Assembly: GCA_013339765.2 (NCBI GenBank)
Contig: CM023448.1
Coordinates: 326,707,441 to 326,771,440 of the forward strand
Direction: 5' to 3'
Source: Haemaphysalis longicornis
Taxonomy: Eukaryota > Arthropoda > Arachnida > Ixodida > Ixodidae
Length of the DNA: 64,000 nt
Each line of letters opens with the position of its first letter. The first letter of the stretch is position 1. Shown piece after piece: positions 12,169 through 23,739 of this stretch. The translations under genes were made by a program, and so were the position numbers. The notes under the pieces are model-generated. The model did no database searches. It was not told the origin of the DNA and saw nothing but the letters and a program-made list of their open reading frames with translations.

Positions 12169-13003
12169 GAGGTCGGCCCTGTCAACAAGTTTTTTTTTTT
12201 AATTAGGTGCCTAGATTTACGCGAAGACCATCTTTACAGGGAGGTTATGCGCCAAAGTGGACAAAGAATTATGTGGTAACTATTGACGTCAGTGGCTTAA
12301 TTAACTAAAATTGAAGAAATAACTTTTTAGTGGCTGCAATAAGCGAGCATATTTGTATTGAAAAATTAGACGCAATCGTGTTTCTACGCAGTTTCATTTG
12401 GTAGAATTCCTCTAGCGCATCCGTCCTCCGAGATATCGAACTGCGAAGTTTAATTGCCGTTCGCGTGATTACGCATGCTAGACAGTGAAGACCGGTGGAA
12501 AGCTCCTCCCTTTTGTTCTGTGTTCCGAAAGCGGTTCCGAGTACTGCAGATTGCAATAACGCCAGCCTAGATTGAAAGGATGCCAACTGTCACTTTTGCC
12601 TATGCCTCCACCCCGTTGTCCCACCAAACACCGTACACAGCAGGAACGTTACAAAAGGGAGGAGCTTTGCGCCGGTCTTTTCTGTCTCGCATGCGTAATC
12701 ACGCGAACGGCAATTAAACTTCGCAGTTCGATATCTCGGAGGGCGGATGCGCTAGAGGAATTCTGCCAAAGGAAGCTGTGCAGAAACACGATTGCGTCCA
12801 ATTTTTCAACACTGAAAAGTGTTAAACTGAAAAGCCACTGAAAAGTTAATTATGCAATTTTAGTTAATTAAGCCACCGACATCAATAGTTACCACCTCAT
12901 TCGGTGTCCCCCTGAGTGCGTAACCTTAATGTAGAGGTGGTCTTCACGTACATCTAAGCACCTAATTTAAAAAAAAAAAGTCGACTTAGCTTTGATCACC
13001 CTG
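12169..13003. mobile_element. palindromic TA-type MITE, copy 2 (single core)
   Basis: It is clearly the same family as 9140-10298: the same GATTACGCATGCTAGACAG and GGAGGAGCTTTGCGCCGGTC arms and the same poly-T/poly-A zones next to the ends. It carries one palindromic unit where copy 1 has two. The right end (GATCACCCTG, 12994-13003) is intact and the left end is eroded. It lies inside the same CR1-like element. Confidence 0.78.
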
Positions 13004-13459
13004 GAGACTCTGCGTGGCACTCGAACTGTACTTGCAATTCGTCTTGACGCATGATACAATCATCATTGTGAGTGAAGTTATTGAAGGCAAATCGTTTACT
13101 GGTCCTTACAAGAGCACCAAAACTCTAGTGATAGTAATGCGCCAGTGGCATATTACAAGAAGAAATTAAAGAAGGCAAATCGGGAATTAAGTAACGATTC
13201 ATGTTTAAAGCGCAGCAGACGATACACAAGATGAGGACAACATGCCTTTGCACCACGTCAGATAGTTTTTTAGAGTCATGATTTATCTAATCGTGTGAGC
13301 ACCAGGGGAGGCTGAGCCCCTTCTTTTTGACAACACGTGTTCGAGCCCCCCACCTTCCCACCCCCCTTCCGGAGCCCCTGGCAGGACAGATAATAGTCGG
13401 TGGCCTTCAGGGTACTATTCTGGGTCCTCTGCTCTTTAAATGCGTAAATGAGACTGTTA

Positions 13460-14034
13460 CGTGGCGGTAGTCGAAATGAGGCGAACGATGGTTGAAGCGC
13501 TCTAATTTACATGATGGAGGCCATGGCCCTGACAGCACCGACGCCGGCTACGTGCGACGCACTGATTCTTTCTCTCCTCGCCCCGTCTTCTTTTTTCTTG
13601 TAACACAGCCCCCACGCCGAAGGCGACGGTTCCGGTCGATGCCGGATGCTATGGAAGGGTGCGGTGAAGACGAGATGAGAAAATCTACAGTGAAGTCCTT
13701 GCCGCCATCGATGACGATGATGGGCTTGCTGAAGACTCACCCGGAAAAGCTATTCCGTCGATGCCGGTGAAACGGGTCGTATTGCCAATGCACAATGTGA
13801 CGATAATCTGCATGATCCCAGGAAAACAGGAGAAAGAAGTAGACTTTTGGAATTACGGTTTAAGCTGTACCGGTGACTACTGTCACGGTGCTTCTGCTAT
13901 CAATATTGTAAATATATCTTTTCGGACGGCTTGTCTACTGCCACGCATCAATATTGTGACTATCTGGAGATGCGAAATTTATTCTATATGCCCAGGACGT
14001 AAGATAGTTGTTCGCTTGGGCCTCTGATTCCTCC
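13460..14034. other. unresolved segment
   Basis: It lies between two neighbouring reverse-transcriptase motifs, so it is probably another insertion. It is GC-rich, and CGTCGATGCCGG-like words recur near 13636 and 13756. No gene was recognised. Confidence 0.3.
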
Positions 14035-14754
14035 GAAAAAAACATGCTTCAAGCTGACGCTACACTGTGCAGCTGTCTTGGTCTGTTAACATTCAACTAA
14101 AAATTAATGCGAACGAGTCAAAGGCAGTTTTAAAAAAGAATTGCGGTCAAATGTTCCGGGACAACAGCGTGCGCTGTTCCAACGTGCGCAGATTCTATTT
14201 TCTACTCTAATCGCATGCTGCGCCTCGTCATTCGCCATATTCGCACATTTGGTCACGCCGATCGGTCGTTCTGGTGCGTTGTGGCGGAACCCACCAGCGG
14301 CGACTTCTTAGAGTGAATGCGAAAAGTGGGCGGAGGAGCGAGAGCACTATGTCGCGCTACTCATTAGATAGCATTTCAGCACTGGGAAGGGAAGGAGAAA
14401 CGTGTTCTTCCGGAGAGACAGGTGACGCTTTATCCTGTGCTTCACTGGGAACCATTTTTTAGCCTACACTAGTGCAGGCAGTGTAGCGTATACTATATGC
14501 ATTATCCTCGCCATACCGAGCGTACACTCAGTGTAGCCAGTGCAGGCTAAAAAATATATCGGCACAACAATAAGGAGCGGGATCCCACTTATCCTGCCCC
14601 TCGTTGTGTTCGGGGAGGGGCACAGCAGCTTGGCTCCAGCAATGCTTCGAGAACCAAATGAGCCACTCAGCCGGCCGCGCACTGCTCGCGCCGGACTGCA
14701 CTCGACCCTGGAGTAACTAAACTAGCGGGAGGGTGGAGGGAACGGAGCGCTCAC

Positions 14755-14874
14755 CTCTCGGTCGTTGATGAGCCAGTGCAGGCTGGGGCTGGCGCTCGAA
14801 GGACCGCTGCTGCAAGTGGCGTTGATGCGCTCGCCGATCCGGTACCGGGCCTTGATGCCGGTCAGGGTCGGCCC
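14755..14874 (-). CDS. Beaten-path-like Ig-domain exon
   Basis: This 120-bp block reads as exactly 40 codons with a CTGCAG acceptor before it (AG at 14875-14876) and a GTGAGC donor after it (GT at 14753-14754). The peptide starts GPTLTGIKARYRIGERINA and continues TCSSGPSSASPSLHWLINDRE. The order of a GPT/I start, RYRIGE, a Cys, a serine-rich loop and W-x-I/V-N is that of the first half of the second Ig domain in Beaten path (Beat) cell-surface or secreted proteins, which guide motor axons in insects by binding Sidestep proteins. That assignment is from family knowledge by eye. The rest of the domain and the first Ig domain were not found, so this is one exon of a longer minus-strand gene. Another Ig-superfamily protein remains possible. 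Confidence 0.62.
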
Positions 14875-17800
14875 CTGCAGGTCAGCGGCTGGGCCGGAAC
14901 AAGAGGGGGCACGCCTTAGGAAAACACGACCCACTCGGCTGCCGCCCGGCACTGGCTCGTAAACAGCGCGGCCCGAGAAACCACCGCAACACTCGGCAAG
15001 GCAGGCAGAACACGCGCGCCCTTGAACAAGCCGGCCAGCAAAGAAATAACGCGAAGTCGAGCTGTCGGAAGCAGTTCCGACCCCGCGGACCGTTCTGCAC
15101 TAGACCATGTTTGGGGCGTGATTGGCCAAAAACACAGACACACACGCACCGCCGAGTTCTTTTTCTTGCGGGGCGGTGAAGAAGGGGAGAAAAGGCAGGA
15201 GTAAACGAAAAAATGTGCGTGTGTGTGTGTGCGCAAAAGGGGGGGAGCTTGAGCCTGAGCGATAAGACAGCGTTAAGTGAACGTTTAACGCATACAGAGA
15301 ATTAAAACAAAACAAAAACAGTTCTGTTCTTGCTCGTATATATACAGGAGTTTTCGAGAAGAGACCCCACCAACCCAAACCCGCGCAGTTCTGGTTTATT
15401 CGAAAGTGTACGAGCAGCTCCGTCCGTGCTGAGCACATTGGGGCCCATTTGGCAATTTGACGAAAAGTCATCCTTAAATGACCTGGGCCTCTGACTCCCC
15501 CTGCAGCTCTGAACGTCGAAAGCAACGAAATAAAAGCGTTCTATTCATGCGTGGTTGTTTCAAGCGTTGCTTTACGTTCGCCTTTCTTTCCTTCCGTTAC
15601 GGCGAGAGCCGCAAGTACGAGCCTGGGTTCTCACGAGTGTGGCTGGCTCAACAGCGTGTCCACTCGCCGGCCTTCTAGGGGCTCGTGGCTGTTACGTAAA
15701 TGATTCGCAACGGGCAACGTACGTACGCGCTGGAAAGAACTCGCCACAAAACACTGCAGGACAACGCAACGCAAGGGTCCGCGCAATGGCAAGGCAACGC
15801 TTCTCCACAAGCCAGCGAGGAGGCTCGAATAGAGGTTGCCAAGGGTGACGCGACAATTGCTGTCGCCGTGCATGAACTACCGCGAAAGGTTGTCGTAATT
15901 CTGTGGAGTGAGTTTCGCCCAAAAGGCGTGTGCTGCATTCTTGTGCGCGTGGGTGGCGCTCGAGTACTTTCGCACTGTTCTGCGTCGCCTGTCACTTCAC
16001 ACCGACTACATGCCAGCAACCTTCAGCACCTCTGCGGCACGCATTATACCGCCAGAGACCGCAAACATGTGTAAGGCATTGAGGCATGCGCGGTGCGCTG
16101 GCACACCGGAAGTGGACCCTGGAGAGCGGCGGCCGTAACCTTGCCAGAATAGCCGCTTTGACAGAGGCAGCCGCGGCTGAGTGGTGGCCTGTTAGATAGC
16201 ACAGGGCCTGTGCGACTAACCTACAGCAGCATTCAGCTTGACCGACCTCTAGTTTCAGTCGCTGCGAGATACGTCGCTGCCCATGCGCCAAACGAATCAA
16301 GGGGGGCGGGGGTCGATGAGGTGTACACTGCGACCCACGTATACGAGGGTTAGCGACGGACTCACGTTGTTCGCTTCCCCTGCCAATGCTTTGTTTTCCT
16401 TTTTTCTGTTTTGTAAAATCGCATATCCGCCGCTAAAACGTCAGTTTACTCATGCCTTGTAATGACCCCGTCGGTACGGCGTTCCATCGGCGCTGATGGG
16501 AGCGCAGAACTACCGCGGAGGGGCGTTTTAATTGCCATAAGATGGCACTGCTTATAGGCACTGATGTGCAGCCTACTCGCACACCATCATAAACACCGCA
16601 CACAAGCCTGTCACCACGGAGCCCGTAAAGGCGGTGCCCCGTGGCGGAGTATTCCGTTGGCGACTTATTCACAGCTCGCTCAACGCTCAATGTCCCATCC
16701 GCTCATTTCGTGCACTTCCAAGTTCCCCCTGGTTCGATTTACGATCTCACCCCCTCTTGGAGCTTTCTGGAGCAGCATGCGGGTTGCGCAACCAGCTTTG
16801 TTTGCAGTTCACGTTCGTATTTTCCAAAACATCGGAGTTCAAGAGCAATGTCGTCGTGTGCTGTGCCCTCCTGGTTGCAAGAAAAGGTTAGTGCAGAGTT
16901 GGCTTGGATCATTACTGCTTGCGGAAACTGCGTTAACAGATGAAGCACGTAACCGGGAAGCAAACTGCGCTGTTTATCGGCACGCTGCAGCCGGGGACTT
17001 CTTTCTTGCACTTACGTCTCTGTACATACATAGCCCTCTCGCGTGTTCCCCTTCGCGCCTCTTCTTTATTAACTACCCTACAGGGTAGCTTATACTTACT
17101 CGTGGCAATACGATGCCTCTAAAACCGTCCAAATATCCACTCAGTTAACGTAAAACAGGGGCACAAGGCGCGTCGCTTACCCGCCTTTCTGCAGCTTTCG
17201 TTTTACGCCTCCCATTCGCCTTGCCCCTGTCCTGTTTACCTTCTCACGAATTGTACACGCACTCTGCCAACTTTCCTTGTTTCCGGTAGCAAGCTTTCCT
17301 CGTTGTTTCTCGTTGAGTGGGAGAGGGGAGGTGCTCTCTATCTCCTCCGCTAGTGCCGCTTGAAAATGTCATTCATTACAAGGGAAGCCTCACGGGACGG
17401 ATTTACAGCGCAGCTTTGTACACCACTGCGAGGGAAATGTTGCCGCGGCAGGTAAAGTATACTTACGAGGTGTTAAAACTGCTTTGTAAACCTGGACTCT
17501 GAGGTGAAAAGCTGCTGGAGAATTGCGGTGGCTGGCGGCTTTGCGTAGTCGCGATCGGACCCTGTTTAAACACACTCCCACGTTTCCATTGTATCGTCAG
17601 ACAGGGGTGCACCAAGAACGCCTCTCTAGTTTTGCCAGTGACGATTACACGTGCTATAGAACATGTAATCGTAAGCTATAGCGACCCACTACGACTGCTC
17701 TTTTGGACCGCACACAAGCGTCGGGACACTCGTCGTTGACGCATACGCCGCTTAACCCAGCTCCAGAACTGGAAGCAGCAGGTGGATCATCGACCCGCGC

Positions 17801-20340
17801 AAACGTCTACGTAAGCACTGGACGTTTCCTAAATGAGAAAGTTGAAGAGCTGTACACACGAAGTGAACGTGCGGACCATATTTCCCACTCGCGAGGAGAA
17901 GCACGAGTCGAATAGTGTATTCTACATGTAGCGCTCATTTCCCATTCTCTTCGCCTCTGACGTCGACGAAATCATCAGGTCCGTACGTAGGGTCCATAAG
18001 CCGCACAGGATTAGTGTCTAATACACTCGCCACGTACGGGAGTTGCCGAGTCAAGGTGTACGGCGCGGAGGAGCACTCGAGAAATACCGGTCCTACAGGC
18101 TAACTCCTTTCCTTACGCCTTAAGAAAACACGGCGCTTGGCGCGGCAGGCAGCTCAACGCTATTTCCAGTCATCGGCTTGTTTGCGTTAACATCGTAAGC
18201 CGAATGGTTTCCCCCCCAAGGCGCTTTAGGCAGCGTCACGCGTGACGCATCAGGGCCCCTGGAGTCATGGCACGAAACGTGCCCATGTAGCATATACACA
18301 CAACGTCAGGGGGCAGACCTGGACACGAACACAACACAAACAACATCTCAGCTTCAAGCGCTACAGCTATTGAAGAGTAAATAACAAAAAAAAAAAAGGT
18401 CGTGCAAGCATCCGGGTACATTTGGCAATGCAGCCCGCGGGTCCGTGCAGCCGGGCAGCGAGGCCCCTCCGGTGACAAGAAACTCTAAAAGCAACACGAT
18501 GCTGGCAGCCCGCGTTTACAAGATGGTCCCGATGGCTGGGAACGAGACATAAACAAGCGACTGCACAGCCAGAGAGCACGCAAGCCAGCTGGGAGCGCAA
18601 GGGACGTGAGTATGCACACGCACGCAGGGCGGAAAACATCTGGGCTAACAAACCATGCACGCAAATGGTGTAAACAGACACTTGAAGTCACTTCGAACAG
18701 AGTGCGTGCAGCTTAAGCAACTAGCCCGCCTGGCACTAAATCATGGCACTGCATTTGCGCGCGTTTGCTGCGCGAGCAAATTTGTAACATTCCACGTCAA
18801 TGCCAGGCCAGCGTACGACGATTAAAAAATGCTCGACGACGTGGACGGCGCAGAACGGTAATTTGTAGATGCATGCAATAGTTCCTACTTCTTGTTTTTT
18901 ACTTTTACTTTTTTTTATTATTACAGCACATTTTCATGTTTTTTTTTTTTTTTTCAGTTTCGGGTATTGACTAGTTTTTTCGCTGCTCTTTATATTTTTA
19001 CTGAATGCAGCATCGCTCACCCAAAAATTAAATGAAACAAAAACTGTGCCCCAAACATAGCTAGTTTGCTTCCAAACTTTGCCCTAAAAGATTTTTTTTC
19101 GTTCGCTTTTATTTTTATCGCAAATTTGGCCGCACGAGCTGGGTGGGTCCACCACGATGAAATGCCGCATTTGATTAAAATTTGTCCCCCGCCTTGCTTA
19201 AGTGTTGCCGCAATAAGCGTATTTAATTCGGGCTAAGGACAATTGTCCTCAATGAAGCAAAGTATTGCCACCAAACCAGTTTTAAGGAAGAAAAACAACA
19301 ACAAGAAAATGAACCCAAATGCGTCCTCTGCGCAAATCTTGAGCACGAGCGAGACAAGAGCTCACGCAAGAGATTGTTCGGATTCTTCGGGGTTTCGCGG
19401 GATCAGCGTTCGGTGCACATGCTTCGTCGATGGGTAACCTTGGCACTACAGCCCCAGAAAACCGCCCCCCATCCGGATGCCGGTGCCTGTCATGTGTTGC
19501 ACCTCGTCCTTCCCGACGAAATAGCGCAGTGCCGGCGCCCTGCAGCTCTCAGCGGGCCGTTCGTCGCCGACACAGTATGCATGACGGCCTCTCCGCAAAC
19601 AGGAACGCTTCCAACGTCGCTCGGTTGATTGCCCATAGATCAGCGGATGGGCGTGTCCGTCCGAGCAATTGAAGAAGAAAATCAACGCGATTAAAATGCT
19701 CGGCACGATCATATTTTTACACGCGCCATCGGGCCGCAGCGATGAAGGCTTCCCGTTTCCTGCTCGCTGCATTATAGGCGGCAATTATGTACCCCGAGCG
19801 CGCATCTATCGGCGCGGGGTGGCAGATGGGGTGGCCAGGCGGGCGCTCTTGCGCAACGGCGTACGCGATATGTGCTCGGCCCACGCAGGAGGAAAAACGA
19901 AGACCTTTGAAGGTGTAAACTTTGCGGGGCTAGAATTGGGGACTGCCGCGAGAATGGCCATCGCCTTAGCCGCCTCCGCGTTCTGAGGTAGAGGGAACGA
20001 GATGGGAGGAAGGGAGTAAGAACATTGCGACAGCGTGTGCATACCCTCGTTGACATTCTTGCTCCGTGACATAGAAAAAACGCCACCCACGCCACTCGCT
20101 CGATGGAAGTGAAGAAGGCGCGAGGCTCGGCGTGCGACGAGCGGTTCCGATGCCCAGTAGCTTTCTCGTAAACACCCGCGTGTGTCTGTGTCCTTTCCTT
20201 TCGTGCGTGTTTTGTCTTCTTTTGCGCTGCGGTTGGGATTAGTTCCCACTCCAAGCGGAAATTCGATAAGATTTAGAAACGGAGGGAAGAAAAATAACAC
20301 TCAGGACGGTTCTTTCCAGCAGAGAAATAAAGCGTACGTA
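14875..20340. other. no exon recognised (possible intron)
   Basis: If the Ig exon is real, this is its upstream intron or flank. The many open frames on both strands are in CpG-rich sequence and none shows a known domain. Short GT and A/T runs occur near 15220, 18389 and 18940. Confidence 0.4.
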
Positions 20341-22138
20341 TAGTGAGAAAAATATTTCACTTTATTCCCGACAATTCCTGTCCCAGCCGCGATGATATAT
20401 TGCGCGTCCTCAGAGGAGGAGGCCGTTCCAGGGTAAGGCCGGGTTTTTGCCACCGAGAAATCCCCTTACGACGGCGCAGAAAGACGAATTAATGCTATCA
20501 AGGGTGAAAACCCGCCGAATCACTAGCCCGGCGTATAATTTAAAACGGGATGTGTGCGGGGACATACCGCAAAGCAGAACGTCACGCACTCCACGATGTC
20601 CCTGCAGCGGGACCCCGTGGTTCCCCGAATTTTCGCCATTGATCGCAACGGTCTCTCGCTCTGGAGTGCTGTGGCAAAGCGGACCTATGGGGATCTCCCA
20701 GATAGTACTGCGGTGTTCAGGTGCGAACATACAGTACGCGACAGCACAAATTGACTCCACGAACGCTGAGCTCGTTTTGAAATCCAACCCAGCCATCTCG
20801 CCTCAGTCAGTTTATGCTCAATGGCGGAAATGCGAAAATGACATCGGTCGCCGGACATTTCTCTGAAATAGCGCTTCGCAACCTTGGGTGCATGAGCACC
20901 AAAACAGAGAAAACAGATATTTATGTTCAACCGTCGTGCATATAGTGCGAACCGTCGTTAATGAGTGCACTATGTTTGAAGAGTCAATACAAAAGACAAA
21001 ATATAACGCCCCTTTCTGGAGTAAAGATGATTGAAACGCGATGCTTTGTCCGATACAAGTACCAAGTCTACAATCCAATCAGCCAAAGTCCAAACATACG
21101 ACAACGCTGAGCTAATCGAATGTGGTGTTATAATTTTTTTTTATAAATTTGTGATTATGTCATCTGAATGTGCTGATTCGGTTAGCTTAGCGTTGTTGCT
21201 GATTGGAGCTTCCCATTGGTTAAACGTGTGGCGTGATCAACGTGCCATCTGTACGCCTGTTAGAAAATGTTTTCATCATCATCATCGCTCAACGACATGA
21301 CGCTAATCTGCATTCGCCCATCACAATGAAATTCGTTATGCATGCAAAGACATGCAATTGTTTGTGCTGTGTGTCATCGATGTGCCCTCTGTGGAAACCC
21401 ATTGAGTAAAGTTGGCTTTCCTGCAGCAAAGTTGGCTTTCCTGCACCGCCAGAAGTGGGGCAGAAAGTTTCGCTTTAAAACGGACAAATATACATCAATG
21501 CAATCAGACAAGCGCAAATACTTCCCGCCACAGCTACGAATAAACAACTAGCCCCCAAGCAAACATGTCTCCTTCGGTTTACGCTACAAGTAGTGGGGTT
21601 TTAAAGCTGAATTCTGTTCTTCGATGACCGATTTTTACGCCCACTCACGTGAGAGGAGCCGACATTTCCCTGCTCAACCCGCAGTTCCCTTCCATGCTGC
21701 GGCGAGAAGGAAAATTTGCTGTCAACCTAAGGCGGCTGGATGCTGAGAAAGCTTTAATACAAGTTTCACCCCTATCTGGAGATGACTTTTACGATGCCAA
21801 CGGCACTTTCTGACGCCTCTAGACGCATGCGGGATCATGCGTTAGCAACACAACAACAAAAAAAAATGAAGGAAGCTCGCGTAAGACTTGAAGGTAGCGA
21901 AGCTGTACGCAACCTTCACGACCATCACGAAGGTTAAGTCCACGATTGCAGCCGATTTGCTTCTTCTTCGCTGCCGCAACAACGTTTATTCCACCGTTCT
22001 TTTCCATAAGTGTGAGCTTCTTTCATTTTTGTAAGTGATAATCATTTGACATCCCCTTGGAGGAGCGTACGCTGTTAAGTGTCTTTCTCGTTCCGAGCAA
22101 GTGTTGCCACGATTACGGCGAACGCAGGAGTTTTTTTG
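20341..22138. other. no gene recognised
   Basis: Frames on both strands at 20410-20866 show no domain I know. A 20-bp tandem duplication (AAAGTTGGCTTTCCTGCAGC) is at about 21408-21443. Confidence 0.35.
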
Positions 22139-22475
22139 TGGCCAATCTTGGACAATCTCCCTAAGTGGGTATATGCTTGGCTTGACAAACGTGCGCCGGT
22201 GACGCTGGGCGGTCGCCGCGAGCCACGCACACTACGAGAACTCGGCATTTTCTTGATTTTTTTTTAACTGCCGGGCGGTCGCCGCAATCTTGGCTAAGCT
22301 CCCTAAGTGGGTATGCTTGGCTTGACGAACGTGCACAGGGGAGGCTGGGCGGTCGTCGCGAGGCAAGCGCGCACGAATGCCAGGCATTTTCTTGGTTTTA
22401 TTAACTTCCGAGCAGTCGCCGCGAGCCCGCACTCACGTGAGCACGCTCGGCAATTTTTTGGTATTTTTAACTGCG
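22139..22475. repeat. tandem repeat, about 140-bp unit
   Basis: Two and a half units share CTCCCTAAGTGGGTAT, GCTTGGCTTGAC and GGGCGGTCG and end in GGCATTTTCTTG. The units start near 22140, 22282 and 22400. They differ by substitutions and small indels, so the array is old. Confidence 0.65.
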
Positions 22476-22902
22476 GACACGAAAAATTACGATTTGCAAA
22501 ACAGCTTCGCTGTTGAATAAAGCAACATCCGGAACAGGCGGTCTTCAGCAGCCACCCACAACCCCCGCGGCGAGTGCCTATCCCCTCCAAGGGCACGACT
22601 GTCCAGCCGTCTATCCTCTCAACCAGGAGGAGGTAGACAGCTAGGCGCATGCTACTGTGCTCCTGTATATATCTAGCTGGCGCGCTTCATCGGTGCACTC
22701 TTCGGACAGCTCGCACCGACACCATGCATCCAACCCCAACGTCGAAGGCGTAAGTCCCATTTGTCAGCGCATGGGAGGAAACATGCGTTTGAATATCGTG
22801 CCAAAACAAATGTTCGATGAATCGCTTCCGAGCTGCCCAGCTTTGCTCATCGTCGCTGAATCCACTTTTGGGTTGTCGGCGACGCTAGGCGCCTACAGCC
22901 CG

Positions 22903-23060
22903 ATAGAGAGAGAGAGAGGGAGAGAAGGAGAGAGAATAAACTTTATTTAATGAGAGGAGTCAAGCGGGCGGTTTCCTCAGTTCAGGACCCCGTTGGAGCG
23001 TCCAGCCGCCTCAGCCCGGTGGATCAGCCGAAGCTGCTCTTCGAGGCTAGAGCTGGCCGA
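22903..23060 (-). mobile_element. 3' end of an I-like non-LTR element with CT tail
   Basis: Reading the minus strand, the last codons encode LEEQLRLIHRAEAAGRSNG followed by VLN and a stop near 22980. An A-rich AATAAAG segment follows and then a CT-rich tail (GAGAGA on the plus strand, 22903-22934). The same ending with a longer tail occurs at 41913-42290. Only the extreme 3' end is present, a typical 5'-truncated insertion. Confidence 0.6.
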
Positions 23061-23100
23061 AAGTTAGTTAAGAACATGCCTTCGCATATAGAAAGCGCCA

Positions 23101-23739
23101 GTCTCCTGCGGGCCGAATAGGATGCGACCGGTCAATCACTTGGCGGGGAATAAGGCAGAGGGTGTCTATTAATTATGTGTTGCTTCCCCATCGAATAACT
23201 TTACCAGTAAAAACAGCAGGTGCGAGTGACAGAGGGAGGGGTGGAAAGAAAAAAATGGTTGGCCGCGTATCTGCTCCCTTCGCTGCAAATGTCGTCGAAA
23301 GACGATAGTCTCTGCCGCCTGTGCCGCGTGAATGCCTCCCTTCTCTTCCACGCCCACCTCTCAAGCTCTCCCGCTCCCTTTCGCTCCGCCCACGATAAGC
23401 ACGGTGGAAGGTATACGCTCAAGTCAATTCAACATTTCCGCGTTCCTCTGCTAGCGCCGTCTACTAAAATCTTTTGTTACGGTTGAACTTAGAACACTGC
23501 CACGAGGTCCAGGCTCGCGCGAGCTCTTTTTTGTATCTTGAGGTCAAAATACTTTGTTTTTTCGACGCGTAGTACCAGTTGTGTGTTGAGGTTTTTTCAC
23601 CTCAAATATGGCGAATGGTTTCTTTGTGCTGAACAATATTGACAAGCATGAATCTTATTTCTAGATCTAGTGGTTTGGAAAAGTTTTGCCTATATATACC
23701 TCTCGTTCAAGTATTCTTCTAACTTTTCGCCGAAAGGCT
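23101..23739. other. no gene recognised
   Basis: I see no domain on either strand. The stretch lies between two retrotransposon remnants. Confidence 0.4.

Larger units (their letters stand above)
7950..14170 (+). mobile_element. CR1/Jockey-like non-LTR retrotransposon, shredded
   Basis: Pieces of one reverse-transcriptase protein appear in order on the plus strand, separated by insertions. They are: the pre-RT linker (7965-8226, with YNYLKKFLGI and NPRDPELFSKF, continuing as KACRNQPNKKLR at 8753); a segment with GEMGDAFNIYNRR (about 8950-9138); a segment with RDIFNLFLQTGVFLDA (about 10300-10600); motif A as LGILIDFTQAFYTVVH (11815-12165), where the usual AFD is AFY; GGLQGTILGPLLF (13390-13452); and QADAT in place of YADDT followed by LKINANESKAVL (14050-14170). 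Frameshifts, stops and the lost catalytic aspartate mean it is inactive. The interruptions are separate entries. Confidence 0.75.

Noticed and set aside
19446..20300. Overlapping minus-strand frames as exons
   Set aside because: No recognisable domain and no matched splice sites with a known family.
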